A stretch of 64,000 nt of DNA from Pseudomonas sp. HS6 (GCF_023375815.1 NZ_CP067412.1:6324001-6388000); one strand, 5' to 3'. Numbered from the stretch's first letter, positions 1 through 9,665 are shown. Notes: a model not told the origin generated them from the letters alone. Made by a program: numbers and translations.

Positions 1-308
1 AACATCTGGCATTGCATCTCCAGGTTGTCCCACAGGAACTGATCTTCTTTATGCAGGTGCAGGGTGGCGCCGGTTTTCTCTTTCATCTGACCGGAGGCCA
101 GAAAGTGATCGAGGTGCGCGTGGGTGTGGATGATGCTCACCACCTTCAGACCCAGCGCATCGAGGCGCGCCATGATCAGGTCGGGGTTGCCACCCGGATC
201 GACGACGATGGCTTTTTTCGTGATCGGGTCCCCGATGATTGTGCAGTTGCACTGGAGCGGGCCGACAGGAAAAGTTTCGCGGATAAGCGCTGGGCGGGTA
301 ACGGTCAT
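1..308 (-). CDS. MBL-fold metallo-hydrolase (glyoxalase II-like), 3' part outside window
   Basis: The first 102 residues of a metallo-beta-lactamase-fold hydrolase; the gene runs off the left edge. The protein begins MTVTRPALIRETFPVGPLQC and contains the zinc-binding signature HTHAHLDH, preceded by the VVDPGG strand-turn typical of glyoxalase II-like enzymes. The family hydrolyses thioesters such as S-lactoylglutathione or related substrates in the cytoplasm; the exact substrate cannot be told from this fragment. The ATG at 308 is chosen because an AGGA lies five bases upstream; an in-frame ATG at 314 would sit directly on that ribosome site. It is divergent from the M10 protease gene across about 200 bases. 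Confidence 0.85.
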   Translation of the reverse strand, partial: MTVTRPALIRETFPVGPLQCNCTIIGDPITKKAIVVDPGGNPDLIMARLDALGLKVVSIIHTHAHLDHFLASGQMKEKTGATLHLHKEDQFLWDNLEMQCQM

Positions 309-510
309 GGACATCCTGGACGAGCGGTAATGTGATTAATTTCAGAATTCTACTTCACAGGCCGATATAGATCGCCCGGTCAGTTATTTGACGCCAGTCA
401 TCAGAAAAATGATGGCTCATTGATGTCAAACCTCCTGCATCTGGTGCAAAATCGCATTTTTTTGTAGCGGTCGCATTCAGGAAGGGCCGCAGCGCACTCA
501 GGAAATTCGC

Positions 511-3500
511 ATGCCTAGCCCTACTGGTTACACCGTAAGCCTTTATTCCAAACTCACCGGCAATAAAGCAGTCGACAGCCTGCTGTCGGGAACCTATTGG
601 GCAGGCATCAACTGGCCCCTCGATGGCCCGACCAAGCTGACTTACAGCTTCATCGAACCCGAGACCTCCTATTTCGCGACCAATTACAGTGCGGACAACG
701 AATACCAGTCCATCTACGCGCTGACCGGCTACCAGAAGAACGGCATCATCGACGCACTCGCTACCTGGAGTGCCGTGGCCAACATCAGCTTTACCCAGAC
801 CACCGACGACATTTCCAACGTCGGCGACTTGCGTTTCGGTGGCTATGGTTTGATGGGCAATCAGGCCGCCGCCTGGGCTTACACCCCATCCACCGCGCCG
901 CGCGGTGGTGATGTCTGGATTGGCGAGCCGACCACCGACTACCCGATCAAGGGTACCTATGACTACATGACCTACATCCACGAGATCGGTCATGCCCTGG
1001 GCCTCAAGCACCCGTTTTCCGCCAGCGCGACGAATACCACCCTGCTCGACTCGTCGCTGGACGATGTCCGCTACACGGTCATGAGCTACAACAACAGCTA
1101 TTCGTCCCAGCCGACGACGCCAATGTTGCTGGACATCCTCGCCATCCAGGCCTTGTACGGCGCCAACATGAACTGGCAGACCGGCGACAACGTCTACTCA
1201 TGGCAGGCTTACCGACCGGTATTCGAGACCATCTGGGATGCCGGCGGCAACGACACGATCGATGCCAGCTCCCAAGGCAATGGCGTCACACTCGACCTGA
1301 ACGAGGGCGCCTTCAGCAGCCTGGGCCTGTATCTTGAGCACCACGCCGACGGCACTGTCTATTCGTTCAACAGCGGCCTGGCGATTGCCTACGGCGCCAA
1401 GATCGAAAATGCCACAGGCTCGACCTTCGACGACATCCTGTACGGCAATGCCCTGGACAACGTCCTCAATGGCAATACCGGTAAAGACATCATGTACGGG
1501 GGCGCCGGCAACGACACCTACTACGTCGACAACCGCGATGATCAGGTCATCGAAACCGGCACCTCGACCAGTGAAATCGACTCGGTTTTCTCCACGGTCA
1601 CCTACAGCCTGCTCACCCAGGCGAACGTGGAAAACCTCACGCTGCTGACTAACGCCAACCTCAATGGCTATGGCAATGCCTCCGCCAACGTGATCACTGG
1701 CAACGCCGGGAACAACCTGCTGGACGGTGGTGAAGGTGCCGACACTCTGATTGGTGGCACCGGCAACGATATCTATGTGGTCGACAACGTCGGTGATGTG
1801 GTCATCGAAACCAGCACCGTGGCTGACGAAATCGACACCGTTCGCGCATCGGTCAGCTACACCCTGAGCAGCAACCTCGAGAATCTCCAGCTCACTGGCA
1901 ATGCCAGCGTCAATGGCGTGGGCAACAACCAGAACAACGTGCTGACCGGTAACGCCGGCAGCAACGTGCTCGACGGTATGGGAGGTCTGGACACCATGAT
2001 TGGCGGCGCCGGCAACGACGCCTATGTGCTAGACCAGGCCGGCGAACTGAACCTGGTCAAGGAAAACGCCAACGAAGGTAGCGACACGCTGATCCTCGCC
2101 TACGACGTGCAAGGCAACACGCTGATCGACCTGAACAGCAGCACGCTGAGCAATTTCGAGAACGTCACTCTCAAAGGTGTCGGCGCATTCGACGTGCTGG
2201 GCAACGCGCAGGACAATTACCTGTTCGGCAACGCCTCTGCCAACACTCTCCAGGGCGGCGCAGGCAATGACTTGCTCGACGGCGGCGCCGGCATCGACAC
2301 ACTGATCGGTGGCACGGGTAATGACACCTATGTCATCGACAGCCTGCAGGACTCGGTGATCGAACAGGCCAACGAAGGCCGGGATCTGGTTCGCACCTCC
2401 GTCACCTACACCCTCGGCGCCAACATTGAGGACGGTGAACTGGTGGGCAGTGCTGCACTGAACCTGACCGGTAACGAACTGAACAACGTTCTGACCGGCA
2501 ACTCGGGTGACAACCTCATCGATGGCGGACTCGGTGCCGACGTGATGAGTGGCGGCGCTGGCAACGACACCTACATCGTTGATAACAGCAGTGACGTCGT
2601 CGTCGAAGGCTGGACCAACGACTACGACCATGTCTACGCATCAGCCAGTTATGCGCTGGATATCAACATCGAAGCGCTGACCCTGACCGGCACGGATAAT
2701 CTCAACGCTACCGGTAACTACAGCGCAAACCGCATTACCGGTAACGTCGGCAACAATATTCTGGATGGCGGCGCCGGAATCGACACACTGATCGGCCTGA
2801 CCGGTGATGACACTTACGTTATTGACGAGGTCGGTGATCAAATCATCGAACAAGCCAACGAAGGCCATGACAAGGTGCTGGCCTGGAACAACTTTGTGTT
2901 GTCCGCCAACGTCGAAGACGGGCAGTTGATGGGCAACGCGGCGCTTTCGCTCTACGGCAACGAACTCGACAACGTGCTGACCGGCAACAGTGCCGACAAC
3001 ACCCTCAATGGCAGCTACGGCGCCGACACCATGATCGGTGGCGACGGCGTCGACACCTACTACGTCGACAACGTCGGCGACCAGGTGATTGAAACCGACG
3101 CCTCGCTGACCGCGCTCGATCGGGTGTTCACGACCATCGACTACACCCTCGGCGCCAACGTCGAAAACCTGATCCTCATGGGCTCGGCCAACCTCAACGG
3201 CACCGGCAACGCGGTCAGCAACCGCATCACCGGTAACGACGGCGCCAACGTCCTCGACGGCGGGCTGGGCGCTGACTCCCTGATCGGCGGTCTGGGTAAC
3301 GACACCTACATCGTCGACAACCTCGGCGACACCATTACCGAAACCAGCACCCTGGCCAGCGAAATAGACACCGTACGTACTGCATTACAACCGGCATCGG
3401 TACTACGACCCGGACGTTGGACGGTATCTGACGCCGGATCCGGTGAAGCTGGCGGGTGGGTTGAATCAGTACCGGTATGTGCCGAATCCGACGGGGTGGG

Positions 3501-3543
3501 TGGATCCGTTGGGGTTGACGTCCAACTGTCCGCCGCCGAATAA
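511..3543 (+). pseudogene. Serralysin-like M10 metallopeptidase with RTX repeats, 3' end replaced by Rhs sequence
   Basis: A secreted zinc protease of the serralysin/M10 type. The catalytic domain is intact: HEIGHALGLKHP with ligands H157, H161 and H167 and general base E158, then a Met-turn at M191 (SYN). From about residue 265 there are eight modules of roughly 85-100 residues, each ending in an RTX calcium-binding nonapeptide such as GGAGNDTYYVDN. The good start is ATG 511 with AGGAA eight bases upstream. At about position 3380 the RTX coding stops in mid-module and the last ~55 residues (to the TAA at 3541) are an out-of-frame reading of Rhs sequence. The C-terminal type I secretion signal is therefore absent. 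No secretion genes lie nearby. The protein is probably made but not exported. Confidence 0.85.
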
Positions 3544-4078
3544 GCCGGGATGTCCGGTGCCGGATGGGGTGGGCGGTTCGGTTGTTGATGAGGGGGAGCC
3601 AGCGCTGCCGAAGATGACGGCACAAGAGCGGAGGGCGAGAATTGATGAACTAGCGGAGGGCAATGCCTACAGGCGTTTGGAGGAAATGGAGAGGTCCACG
3701 CCAGGCGCACACTTTTTAGAGAAACACGGCAAGCAGACCACGCTGGCCTCGCAACAAGAACGTTCACTTACAGGAAGAAATCCTACAACGGGAATTATTG
3801 AGATTTACACCAACGGAAATAAAGCTGGGCAACCAAAAATACCCAGTGCGGCCACCCATTTTTTTAGTTATCGAGACCAGTTGAACGCCATACATCGTGC
3901 TCAGCTGATTTTCAGGCGAAATGGGATAATCGCTACAAGAGAACCGATGGATATGGGCAAAATTGTCGGTGAGGGTTACAAAAGAGGAGGAGTGACTTAT
4001 GGGCAGCAAACACATGCGATAGTTATTTTAAATGGTTCTGGTAAGCCCATAACCTCTTATACGGAATTTATGGAATGA
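3380..4078 (+). pseudogene. Orphan Rhs core tail plus C-terminal toxin domain
   Basis: Frame 2 encodes the hallmark end of an Rhs core, LHYNRHRYYDPDVGRYLTPD followed by NQYRYVPNPTGWVDPLGL, after which a variable domain of about 185 residues runs to the TGA at 4078. Nothing of the rest of the Rhs gene is present: an in-frame TAG at 3365 closes the frame upstream and there is no convincing start, so this is a detached C-terminal cassette. The toxin domain has HFLEKHG near its start, a central SAATHFFSYRDQLNAIHRA, and a terminal AIVILNGSGKPITSYTEF. That order resembles the RNase A-like/EndoU (BECR-fold) CDI and Rhs toxins, but this is a pattern-level inference. It overlaps the next gene by ATGA. 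It could not be expressed from its own start. Confidence 0.8.
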
Positions 4079-4434
4079 AACGTAAGCCTGAATATTTTGT
4101 ATTGCGCGGACTGCTTTTTCTATTTGATATAGATAATACCCGTGACGATGCTCGTGAAAAAATCATTGTTTCGAAGGATGTTAATGACAAGGAAGAGCTT
4201 GTTGAACTGTTTGATATTCTTATGAGACCTGAGTTTCTTTCCTACAGTTTTCATGAGCGCGAGTGGTGTATCGATACGCTGAAGCACTACTTGGAGGCTG
4301 GTGACAGCTTTGATGCTGTATTCACAAAAATCACAACCTATTTTGATGACGATGTAGCGGATCAACGTCAGTTCATGCAGGTTTTGTTAAGTTGCTTGTT
4401 GAGGTATCACATCGATGACTCAACGGAGAGATAA
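4075..4434 (+). CDS. Probable immunity protein for the adjacent Rhs/CDI toxin domain
   Basis: A 119-residue acidic, probably helical protein (MKRKPEYFVLRGLLFLFDID at the N-terminus) with no signal peptide or membrane segment. Its ATG overlaps the toxin stop as ATGA, the arrangement expected for a toxin-immunity pair in which the immunity protein binds the toxin in the cytoplasm. Base composition is visibly more AT-rich than that of the flanking genes (codons such as ATA, TTT and GAT are common), as is usual for horizontally exchanged toxin/immunity cassettes. I do not recognise a specific immunity family; the assignment rests on position, size and composition. Confidence 0.6.
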   Translation: MKRKPEYFVLRGLLFLFDIDNTRDDAREKIIVSKDVNDKEELVELFDILMRPEFLSYSFHEREWCIDTLKHYLEAGDSFDAVFTKITTYFDDDVADQRQFMQVLLSCLLRYHIDDSTER

Positions 4435-4466
4435 GGCTGACACAGGGAGTGGCCGTATTTTGAAAA

Positions 4467-6257
4467 TCAGCGCTGGCCAATAACCTGCGGTGAATGAAGG
4501 TCAGGAGCTGTAAGGCTATCAATCAAATGCACGCTATACCCCGGCACATTCTTCGCATGATGCTTCGCCTGCGAAGCCATCTCCGCCAACTGACTCGCGT
4601 CCAATTGCGCACAAGCTTCAGGATGCAAATGCACCACGCCAATGGACAGTGACAGCAACGGAAACTCCTGACGAATACCCTGGCGATTTGGCGCAACAAA
4701 ACACCCAGCCTCAAGGTGCTCAGGGCGGTAGAAGCGTCGGCATTGGCTCTGGAAATCATCAAGCAATTGGTTAAGACGCTTACGCCAATCCTCCGGGCCA
4801 AGCACCAATAGAAAATCATCCCCACCAATATGCCCGACAAAATCGCGGGATGGGTCAACCCGTTCATTGAGGCATTGCGCCAGACACAACAACACCTCAT
4901 CCCCCCGCCCATACCCATAGATATCGTTAAAGGGCTTGAAACTATCGATGTCGACATAGCAAATAACCGACTCCCGCCCCTGTTGCAGCAACCGCGTCAG
5001 GCATTGCTGAATCGGCACATTGCCGGGTAGCAGAGTCAGGGGATTGGCATAGCGAGCTTGCTGGATTTTCAGTTCGGTTATCAGTTTGAGCACGTCAATC
5101 ACCCGACCCAGGCCCAGATAGCTGCCATTTAGGGTGATGATGAAGTCTTCTTCAATGCGTTGCCGGGCGCGGCTGGTGATCAGGCGGCTGACCTGTTGTA
5201 GCGACTGGCTCATTTCCACGGCGAGGAAGTCGTCGTTCATCAGGCGGCTGATCGGTTTGCGGGCGAACAGGTCGGTGGCGAACGGCTTGAGCAGGGCGTC
5301 GGACAATGAATGACGATGGACGATGCCGCAGGGCTGACCTTGTTCGTCGAGCACCGCCAGCGAGTTCAGGTTGGCTTGACGACGGAACGCTTCGAGTACG
5401 GTGGCAGTCGGTGTGTCGCGGCCCACTGCCGGTTGATCGTTGAGCAGGGCGCTGAGGTCGCTGCCTTCGTCGTTCAGCGCAACGGCGCTGCTGTCGTGTT
5501 TGGGCATCAAGGCCCGGGCATCACGTGGCGGGTGTTCCTGAGGGCGCCCAAGCAAGTAGCCCTGCACCAGGTCGACACCCATCTCGGTCAGCACCGCCAG
5601 TTCTTCCGGCAACTCAATGCCTTCGGCAATTACTTGCGCCCTAGAGGCCTTGGCGATTTGCAGGATCGATCCGACGAATTCGCGTTTCAAAGCGTCCTGG
5701 TGAATGCCGTCGATAAAGTGTCGGTCGATCTTCACGTAATCCGGCCGCAGCTCCGACCACAGGCGCAGGCTCGAATAGCCCGCGCCAAGGTCGTCGAGGG
5801 CAATCGAAAACCCCATGGCTCGGTAGTGATGCAGCGCGGTTTGCAGCAACTGGAAGTCGTCGATAGGCGTTTGTTCGGTGAGTTCTATTACTACCTGGCT
5901 TGGCGGAATACCGAAGTCCTGGAGCAGTTGCAGCGTACGCCCCGGTTGGTGCGCGGCTTCGAGCAGGGATTCGGGAGAGACGTTGAGAAACAGCTTGCCC
6001 GGCAGTTGCTGCTCGTTGAAACGGCGGCAAGCGCTTTGGCGACAGGCTATTTCCAGTTCGCTCAAGCGCCCGGCCTGGCGGGCCACGGCGAACAGGGCGA
6101 TAGGGGAGTGCAGCGGGCTGTTGGAAGGGCCGCGAGTCAGGGCTTCATAACCGAGAATGCGTCGTTCGGAGACGCAAATGATCGGCTGGAACAGGCTGTG
6201 CAAACCGCTTTGAGTCAGGATCGAGCTCAAGGCACTCAGCTGTTCGGTCGTGGTCAT
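4467..6257 (-). CDS. EAL-CBS-GGDEF c-di-GMP turnover protein
   Basis: A 596-residue cytoplasmic protein with domains in the order EAL (about 15-250), a CBS pair (about 270-405) and GGDEF (about 425-585). The EAL domain keeps the catalytic set of c-di-GMP phosphodiesterases: E38-A39-L40, LNVSP, ELTEQ, DDLGAGYSSL, KIDRHFI, AEGIE and QGYLLGRP. The GGDEF signature reads GGDDF at 478-482, a conservative change, so cyclase activity is uncertain. The CBS pair suggests control by adenine nucleotides or another small ligand. The same architecture sits next to prc in P. aeruginosa (PA3258, from memory). It lies downstream of prc on the same strand but a terminator separates them. Confidence 0.93.
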   Translation of the reverse strand: MTTTEQLSALSSILTQSGLHSLFQPIICVSERRILGYEALTRGPSNSPLHSPIALFAVARQAGRLSELEIACRQSACRRFNEQQLPGKLFLNVSPESLLEAAHQPGRTLQLLQDFGIPPSQVVIELTEQTPIDDFQLLQTALHHYRAMGFSIALDDLGAGYSSLRLWSELRPDYVKIDRHFIDGIHQDALKREFVGSILQIAKASRAQVIAEGIELPEELAVLTEMGVDLVQGYLLGRPQEHPPRDARALMPKHDSSAVALNDEGSDLSALLNDQPAVGRDTPTATVLEAFRRQANLNSLAVLDEQGQPCGIVHRHSLSDALLKPFATDLFARKPISRLMNDDFLAVEMSQSLQQVSRLITSRARQRIEEDFIITLNGSYLGLGRVIDVLKLITELKIQQARYANPLTLLPGNVPIQQCLTRLLQQGRESVICYVDIDSFKPFNDIYGYGRGDEVLLCLAQCLNERVDPSRDFVGHIGGDDFLLVLGPEDWRKRLNQLLDDFQSQCRRFYRPEHLEAGCFVAPNRQGIRQEFPLLSLSIGVVHLHPEACAQLDASQLAEMASQAKHHAKNVPGYSVHLIDSLTAPDLHSPQVIGQR

Positions 6258-6273
6258 GGCATTCTCTGGCGAT

Positions 6274-6325
6274 AAAAAAAGGACTGGGAGCGTCCTCGAT
6301 GAAGAGAACCGCTCCCAGTCCTTTA
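6274..6325 (-). terminator. Rho-independent terminator of prc
   Basis: Read on the minus strand, a long stem formed by GGACTGGGAGC and its complement closes a loop of about 20 bases and is followed by seven T residues. It lies just past the stop of prc and before the EAL gene start, so it should end prc transcription. Confidence 0.8.
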
Positions 6326-6391
6326 TTGCACGACAGAATGATGACTGTTTGATGACGATCCGGGGATCGTCAGCATTAAATTGCCATCACC

Positions 6392-8476
6392 TTACTTCTT
6401 GGCCACCTGATTGCTCAGCTTCAGGTAATCCAGCAGTACGCGCCCGGTCTCGCTCAGGTAGGCGTCGTCTTCCGGTTTGACCTTGTCCGGCTCGGCTGCC
6501 GCGAGGGCGTCGTCGTCCTCTTTCTTCAGCTCTTTGAGCGGTTCTTCGCCTTTGGCCTTGCGACGGATGTTTTCCATCGCCAGTTGCTTGGCGTCGATAT
6601 CGGCGTGCTGGGCACGGCGATCGGCTTCATTGAGGCTGACGGTTTTCTCTTCCATCAGTTTCTGTGCCAGGGCCAGCTTGTCGCGAATGAACACGAACTC
6701 CGCGTCCTTGGCCGAACGTACGTCATGCTCCGACTTGAGCTGCGCAATGTAAGGCTTGAACGGGTCAACCGCAGGCTTGATGGCCGGCTTGATGGTGTCC
6801 CATGGCATGGCTTCCGGCAGAGCGCTCTCGCCGATTTCCTTGGTGTCGATGATCGACGGGTAATCGATGTCCGGCAGTACGCCCTGATGCTGGGTGCTCT
6901 GGCCGGATACCCGGTAGAACTTGGCCAGGGTCAGTTTCAGTTCACCATGGTTCAGCGGCTGGATGGTCTGCACGGTGCCTTTGCCGAAGGTCTGGCCACC
7001 GATGATCAGCGCGCGGTGGTAGTCCTGCATGGCGCCGGCGAAGATCTCCGAAGCCGATGCGGACAGGCGGTTGACCAGCAGCGCCATCGGGCCTTTGTAG
7101 AACGCACCCGGGTTTTCGTCTTCGAGCACATCGACCCGGCCATCGGCGTTACGCACGAGCACGGTAGGGCCCTTGTCGATGAACAGGCTGGTCAGCTCGG
7201 TGGCTTCCTGCAGGGAACCGCCGCCGTTGTTGCGCAGGTCGATGACCACGCCGTCGACTTTCTCTTTCTGCAGTTCGGTCAGCAGTTTCTTGACGTCGCG
7301 GGTGGTGCTCTTGTAGTCCGGATCGCCGGCACGGAACGCCTTGAAGTCGAGGTAGAAGGCCGGAATCTCGATCACGCCGAGCTTGTAGTCCTTGCCGTCC
7401 TGTTTCAGGTTCAGGATGGACTTCTTCACGGCCTGGTCTTCGAGCTTCACCGCTTCGCGGGTGATCGGCACGATCTTGCTGGTCTGGTCGTTCGGCGCAT
7501 TGCTCGCCGGGATGACTTCCAGACGAACCACGGTGCCTTTCGGGCCACGGATCAGCTTGACCACTTCGTCCAGACGCCAGCCGACCACGTCGACCATCTC
7601 TTTGTTGGCTTGAGCAACGCCGATGATCTTGTCTGCCGGAGCCACCTGCTTGGTCTTGTCCGCAGGACCTGCGGGCACCAGACGCACGACTTTCACTTGG
7701 TCGTTGTCGCTCTGCAACACGGCGCCGATGCCCTCGAGGGACAGGCTCATGTTGATGTCGAAGTTTTCCGCGTTATCCGGCGACAGATAGTTGGTGTGCG
7801 GGTCGTAGGACATGGCGAAGGTGTTGATGTATGCCTGGAAGATATCTTCGGCACGGGTCTGGTCCAGGCGCGTCAACTGGTTCTTGTAGCGCTTGGTCAG
7901 CGTTTCCTGGATCTGCTTCGGATCCTTGCCGGCGATCTTCTGCCGCAGCACTTCGTCCTTGACGCGTTTGCGCCACAGGTCGTCAAGTTCGGCGGTGGAT
8001 TTGAGCCACGGGGCGTCCTTGCGATCGATCAGCAAGGTTTCCTTCGTGGTGAAGTCCATCTTGTCGACGCCTTTGTTCAGCTCGGCAATGGCGAAGTCCA
8101 GACGCGATTTCACGCGATCCAGATAACGCTTGTAGATGGTGAAGCCGGCGTTGAGGTCGCCGCTCTTGAGGAAGTCGTCGAACTGGGTCTTCCACTTGTC
8201 GAATTCGGCGATGTCGCTGGCCATGAAGTAGCTGCGCGACGGGTCCAGCAGCTTGATGTAGCTGTCGTAGATGATCACTGAGCGCGCATCGTCAAGCGGC
8301 GGCTTGCTGTAGTGATGACGTTTGAGCAACTCGACGACGTTCAGACTGGCGATCACTTCATCGCGATCAGGCTGCAACTTGTCCCAGCTGTTGGCTGCGA
8401 ATGTGGTGCCCGACACCGGCAAGAGGCCGATACCGATGAAAAGAGCGAGGGCGGTGCTGGGGAGCAAATGCTTCAT
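6392..8476 (-). CDS. prc: Tail-specific periplasmic protease Prc/CtpA (AlgO)
   Basis: A 694-residue S41 carboxy-terminal processing protease of the long, E. coli Prc type. The N-terminal signal peptide is MKHLLPSTALALFIGIGLLP with a cut near TTFAA, so it acts in the periplasm. A PDZ domain lies near residues 240-330 and is followed by the catalytic core: Ser474 in the SASASEIFAG segment and Lys499 in TFGKGTVQ form the Ser-Lys dyad (25 residues apart, as in E. coli Prc). In pseudomonads the orthologue (AlgO, PA3257) degrades envelope proteins and affects alginate regulation. The ATG at 8476 is preferred over an in-frame ATG at 8509 because it gives a clean signal peptide; neither has a strong ribosome site. 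Divergent from the quinone oxidoreductase gene. Confidence 0.93.
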   Translation of the reverse strand: MKHLLPSTALALFIGIGLLPVSGTTFAANSWDKLQPDRDEVIASLNVVELLKRHHYSKPPLDDARSVIIYDSYIKLLDPSRSYFMASDIAEFDKWKTQFDDFLKSGDLNAGFTIYKRYLDRVKSRLDFAIAELNKGVDKMDFTTKETLLIDRKDAPWLKSTAELDDLWRKRVKDEVLRQKIAGKDPKQIQETLTKRYKNQLTRLDQTRAEDIFQAYINTFAMSYDPHTNYLSPDNAENFDINMSLSLEGIGAVLQSDNDQVKVVRLVPAGPADKTKQVAPADKIIGVAQANKEMVDVVGWRLDEVVKLIRGPKGTVVRLEVIPASNAPNDQTSKIVPITREAVKLEDQAVKKSILNLKQDGKDYKLGVIEIPAFYLDFKAFRAGDPDYKSTTRDVKKLLTELQKEKVDGVVIDLRNNGGGSLQEATELTSLFIDKGPTVLVRNADGRVDVLEDENPGAFYKGPMALLVNRLSASASEIFAGAMQDYHRALIIGGQTFGKGTVQTIQPLNHGELKLTLAKFYRVSGQSTQHQGVLPDIDYPSIIDTKEIGESALPEAMPWDTIKPAIKPAVDPFKPYIAQLKSEHDVRSAKDAEFVFIRDKLALAQKLMEEKTVSLNEADRRAQHADIDAKQLAMENIRRKAKGEEPLKELKKEDDDALAAAEPDKVKPEDDAYLSETGRVLLDYLKLSNQVAKK

Positions 8477-8602
8477 GCTGATTCGACGCGGGGACAATTG
8501 ATAACGCATATTAGGCCGTCTTTGAAGTCGCCGGTACCTCTACGCTCTGTACGATAACTGCTGTTCAGCGTTCGTTCAGACCCCAGGGCCGGTCGCATAA
8601 TG

Positions 8603-8631
8603 CAAAAAGCCCGGCGCTACAGCTTCGGGCT
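8603..8631 (-). terminator. Minus-strand terminator-like hairpin upstream of prc
   Basis: AGCCCG (8608-8613) pairs with CGGGCT (8626-8631) and, on the minus strand, is followed by TTTTTG. It sits in the divergent promoter region between prc and the oxidoreductase gene, where a terminator pointing toward prc is unexpected. It may be an attenuator in the prc leader or may simply block antisense transcription. The stem is short, so this is tentative. Confidence 0.35.
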
Positions 8632-8657
8632 CAGTCCAGACTCACTATGGAGGCACT

Positions 8658-9620
8658 GTGAAGGCATTGCAAGGCGTTGAAGGTCAAGTGGCATGGCTTG
8701 ATGAGCCGAGTCCTACTTGTGATGTAGGACAAGTTCGCATCCGGGTGGCGGCAGCCGGCCTCAATCGCGCGGATTTATTACAGAAGGCGGGCCTTTATCC
8801 GCCGCCGCCGGGTGCCAGTCAGGTGCTCGGTCTTGAGTGCTCCGGGGTGATCAGCGAAGTCGGCGCCGGTTCTTCCTGGCAGGTCGGTGATCGTGTCTGC
8901 GCCTTGCTGGCCGGGGGCGGGATGGCCGAAGAAGTGGTCGTCGACGGACGGCATGTGCTGCCGGTTCCGGAAGGTGTGTCGCTGATCGAGGCGGCAGCGT
9001 TGCCCGAGGTTTACGCGACCGTCTGGCTAAATGTGTTTCAACTCGCTGCGCTCAAACCGGGTGAGAAAGTTCTTCTGCATGCCGGCGCCAGTGGCATCGG
9101 TTCAGCCGCCATTCAGTTGTGCAAGGCGTTCGGCAATCCGTGCTGGGTCAGCGTCGGCTCGGCCGAGCGTTTGGCCTACTGTGAAGCGCTGGGGGCCCAG
9201 GGTGGTGTGGTGCGCACCGACGATCTGGAGAGCCTGCGGGATTTTGGGCCGTTTGATGTGATCCTGGATCCGGTCGGCGGTAACTATTCGGCGCTGAATC
9301 TGAAGCTGATGGCTCAGGACGGACGCTGGGTGCTCATCGGTCTGATGGGCGGCCGCGAAGCGAAACTCGATCTGGCCCAGGTGCTGGCCAAGCGCGTGCA
9401 ACTGCTGGGTTCGACCCTGCGCAGTCGTGGCGATCAGTTCAAGGCGGATCTGTTCAGTGATCTGAGCCAGTACGTGTGGCCGCTGTTTTCCGAGGGACGC
9501 TTGAAGCCGCAACTGGCCAAGGCTTTTGCGATCAAGGATGCAGAGGCGGCGTTCGCCGAGCTGGCGAGCAATACGGTGGCGGGGAAACTGGTGCTGGTGA
9601 TCGACGAAAGCCTGAGCTGA
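8658..9620 (+). CDS. NAD(P)H:quinone oxidoreductase, MDR superfamily
   Basis: A 320-residue zinc-free medium-chain dehydrogenase of the QOR/PIG3 kind. The N-terminal GroES-like domain contains GLNRADLLQKAGLYPPPPGA and ECSGVISEVG; the Rossmann domain carries the NADPH-binding loop GASGIGSAAIQLCKAFG. The structural-zinc cysteine cluster of alcohol dehydrogenases is absent. Likely role: NADPH-dependent reduction of quinones or enones in the cytoplasm. The ATG at 8658 is preceded by ATGGAGGCACTG, giving GGAGG at good distance. It is followed by a perfect palindrome that separates it from the convergent HAD gene. Confidence 0.9.
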   Translation: MKALQGVEGQVAWLDEPSPTCDVGQVRIRVAAAGLNRADLLQKAGLYPPPPGASQVLGLECSGVISEVGAGSSWQVGDRVCALLAGGGMAEEVVVDGRHVLPVPEGVSLIEAAALPEVYATVWLNVFQLAALKPGEKVLLHAGASGIGSAAIQLCKAFGNPCWVSVGSAERLAYCEALGAQGGVVRTDDLESLRDFGPFDVILDPVGGNYSALNLKLMAQDGRWVLIGLMGGREAKLDLAQVLAKRVQLLGSTLRSRGDQFKADLFSDLSQYVWPLFSEGRLKPQLAKAFAIKDAEAAFAELASNTVAGKLVLVIDESLS

Positions 9621-9629
9621 TCATCGATG

Positions 9630-9657
9630 CTTGTGGGAGCAGGCCTGCTCCCACAAG
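9630..9657. repeat. REP palindrome
   Basis: A perfect 28-base palindrome built on TGTGGGAGC and its complement, the core of the fluorescent-Pseudomonas REP family. It sits between two convergent genes and could also act as a bidirectional hairpin barrier, though no T-run follows. Confidence 0.85.
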
Positions 9658-9665
9658 ACAATCGC

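Noticed and set aside
2029..2631. Minus-strand open frame opposite the RTX repeats
   Set aside because: Repetitive antisense of the RTX modules; no independent support.
3443..4078. Independent start for the toxin fragment at GTG 3443
   Set aside because: The GTG is an internal valine of the conserved Rhs core (PDPVKLAGG) and has no ribosome site, so it is not a real start.
6584..8281. Long plus-strand open frame of 565 codons opposite prc
   Set aside because: Antisense shadow of a strongly supported protease gene; low-complexity His/Asp/Val-rich translation typical of GC-rich antisense frames.
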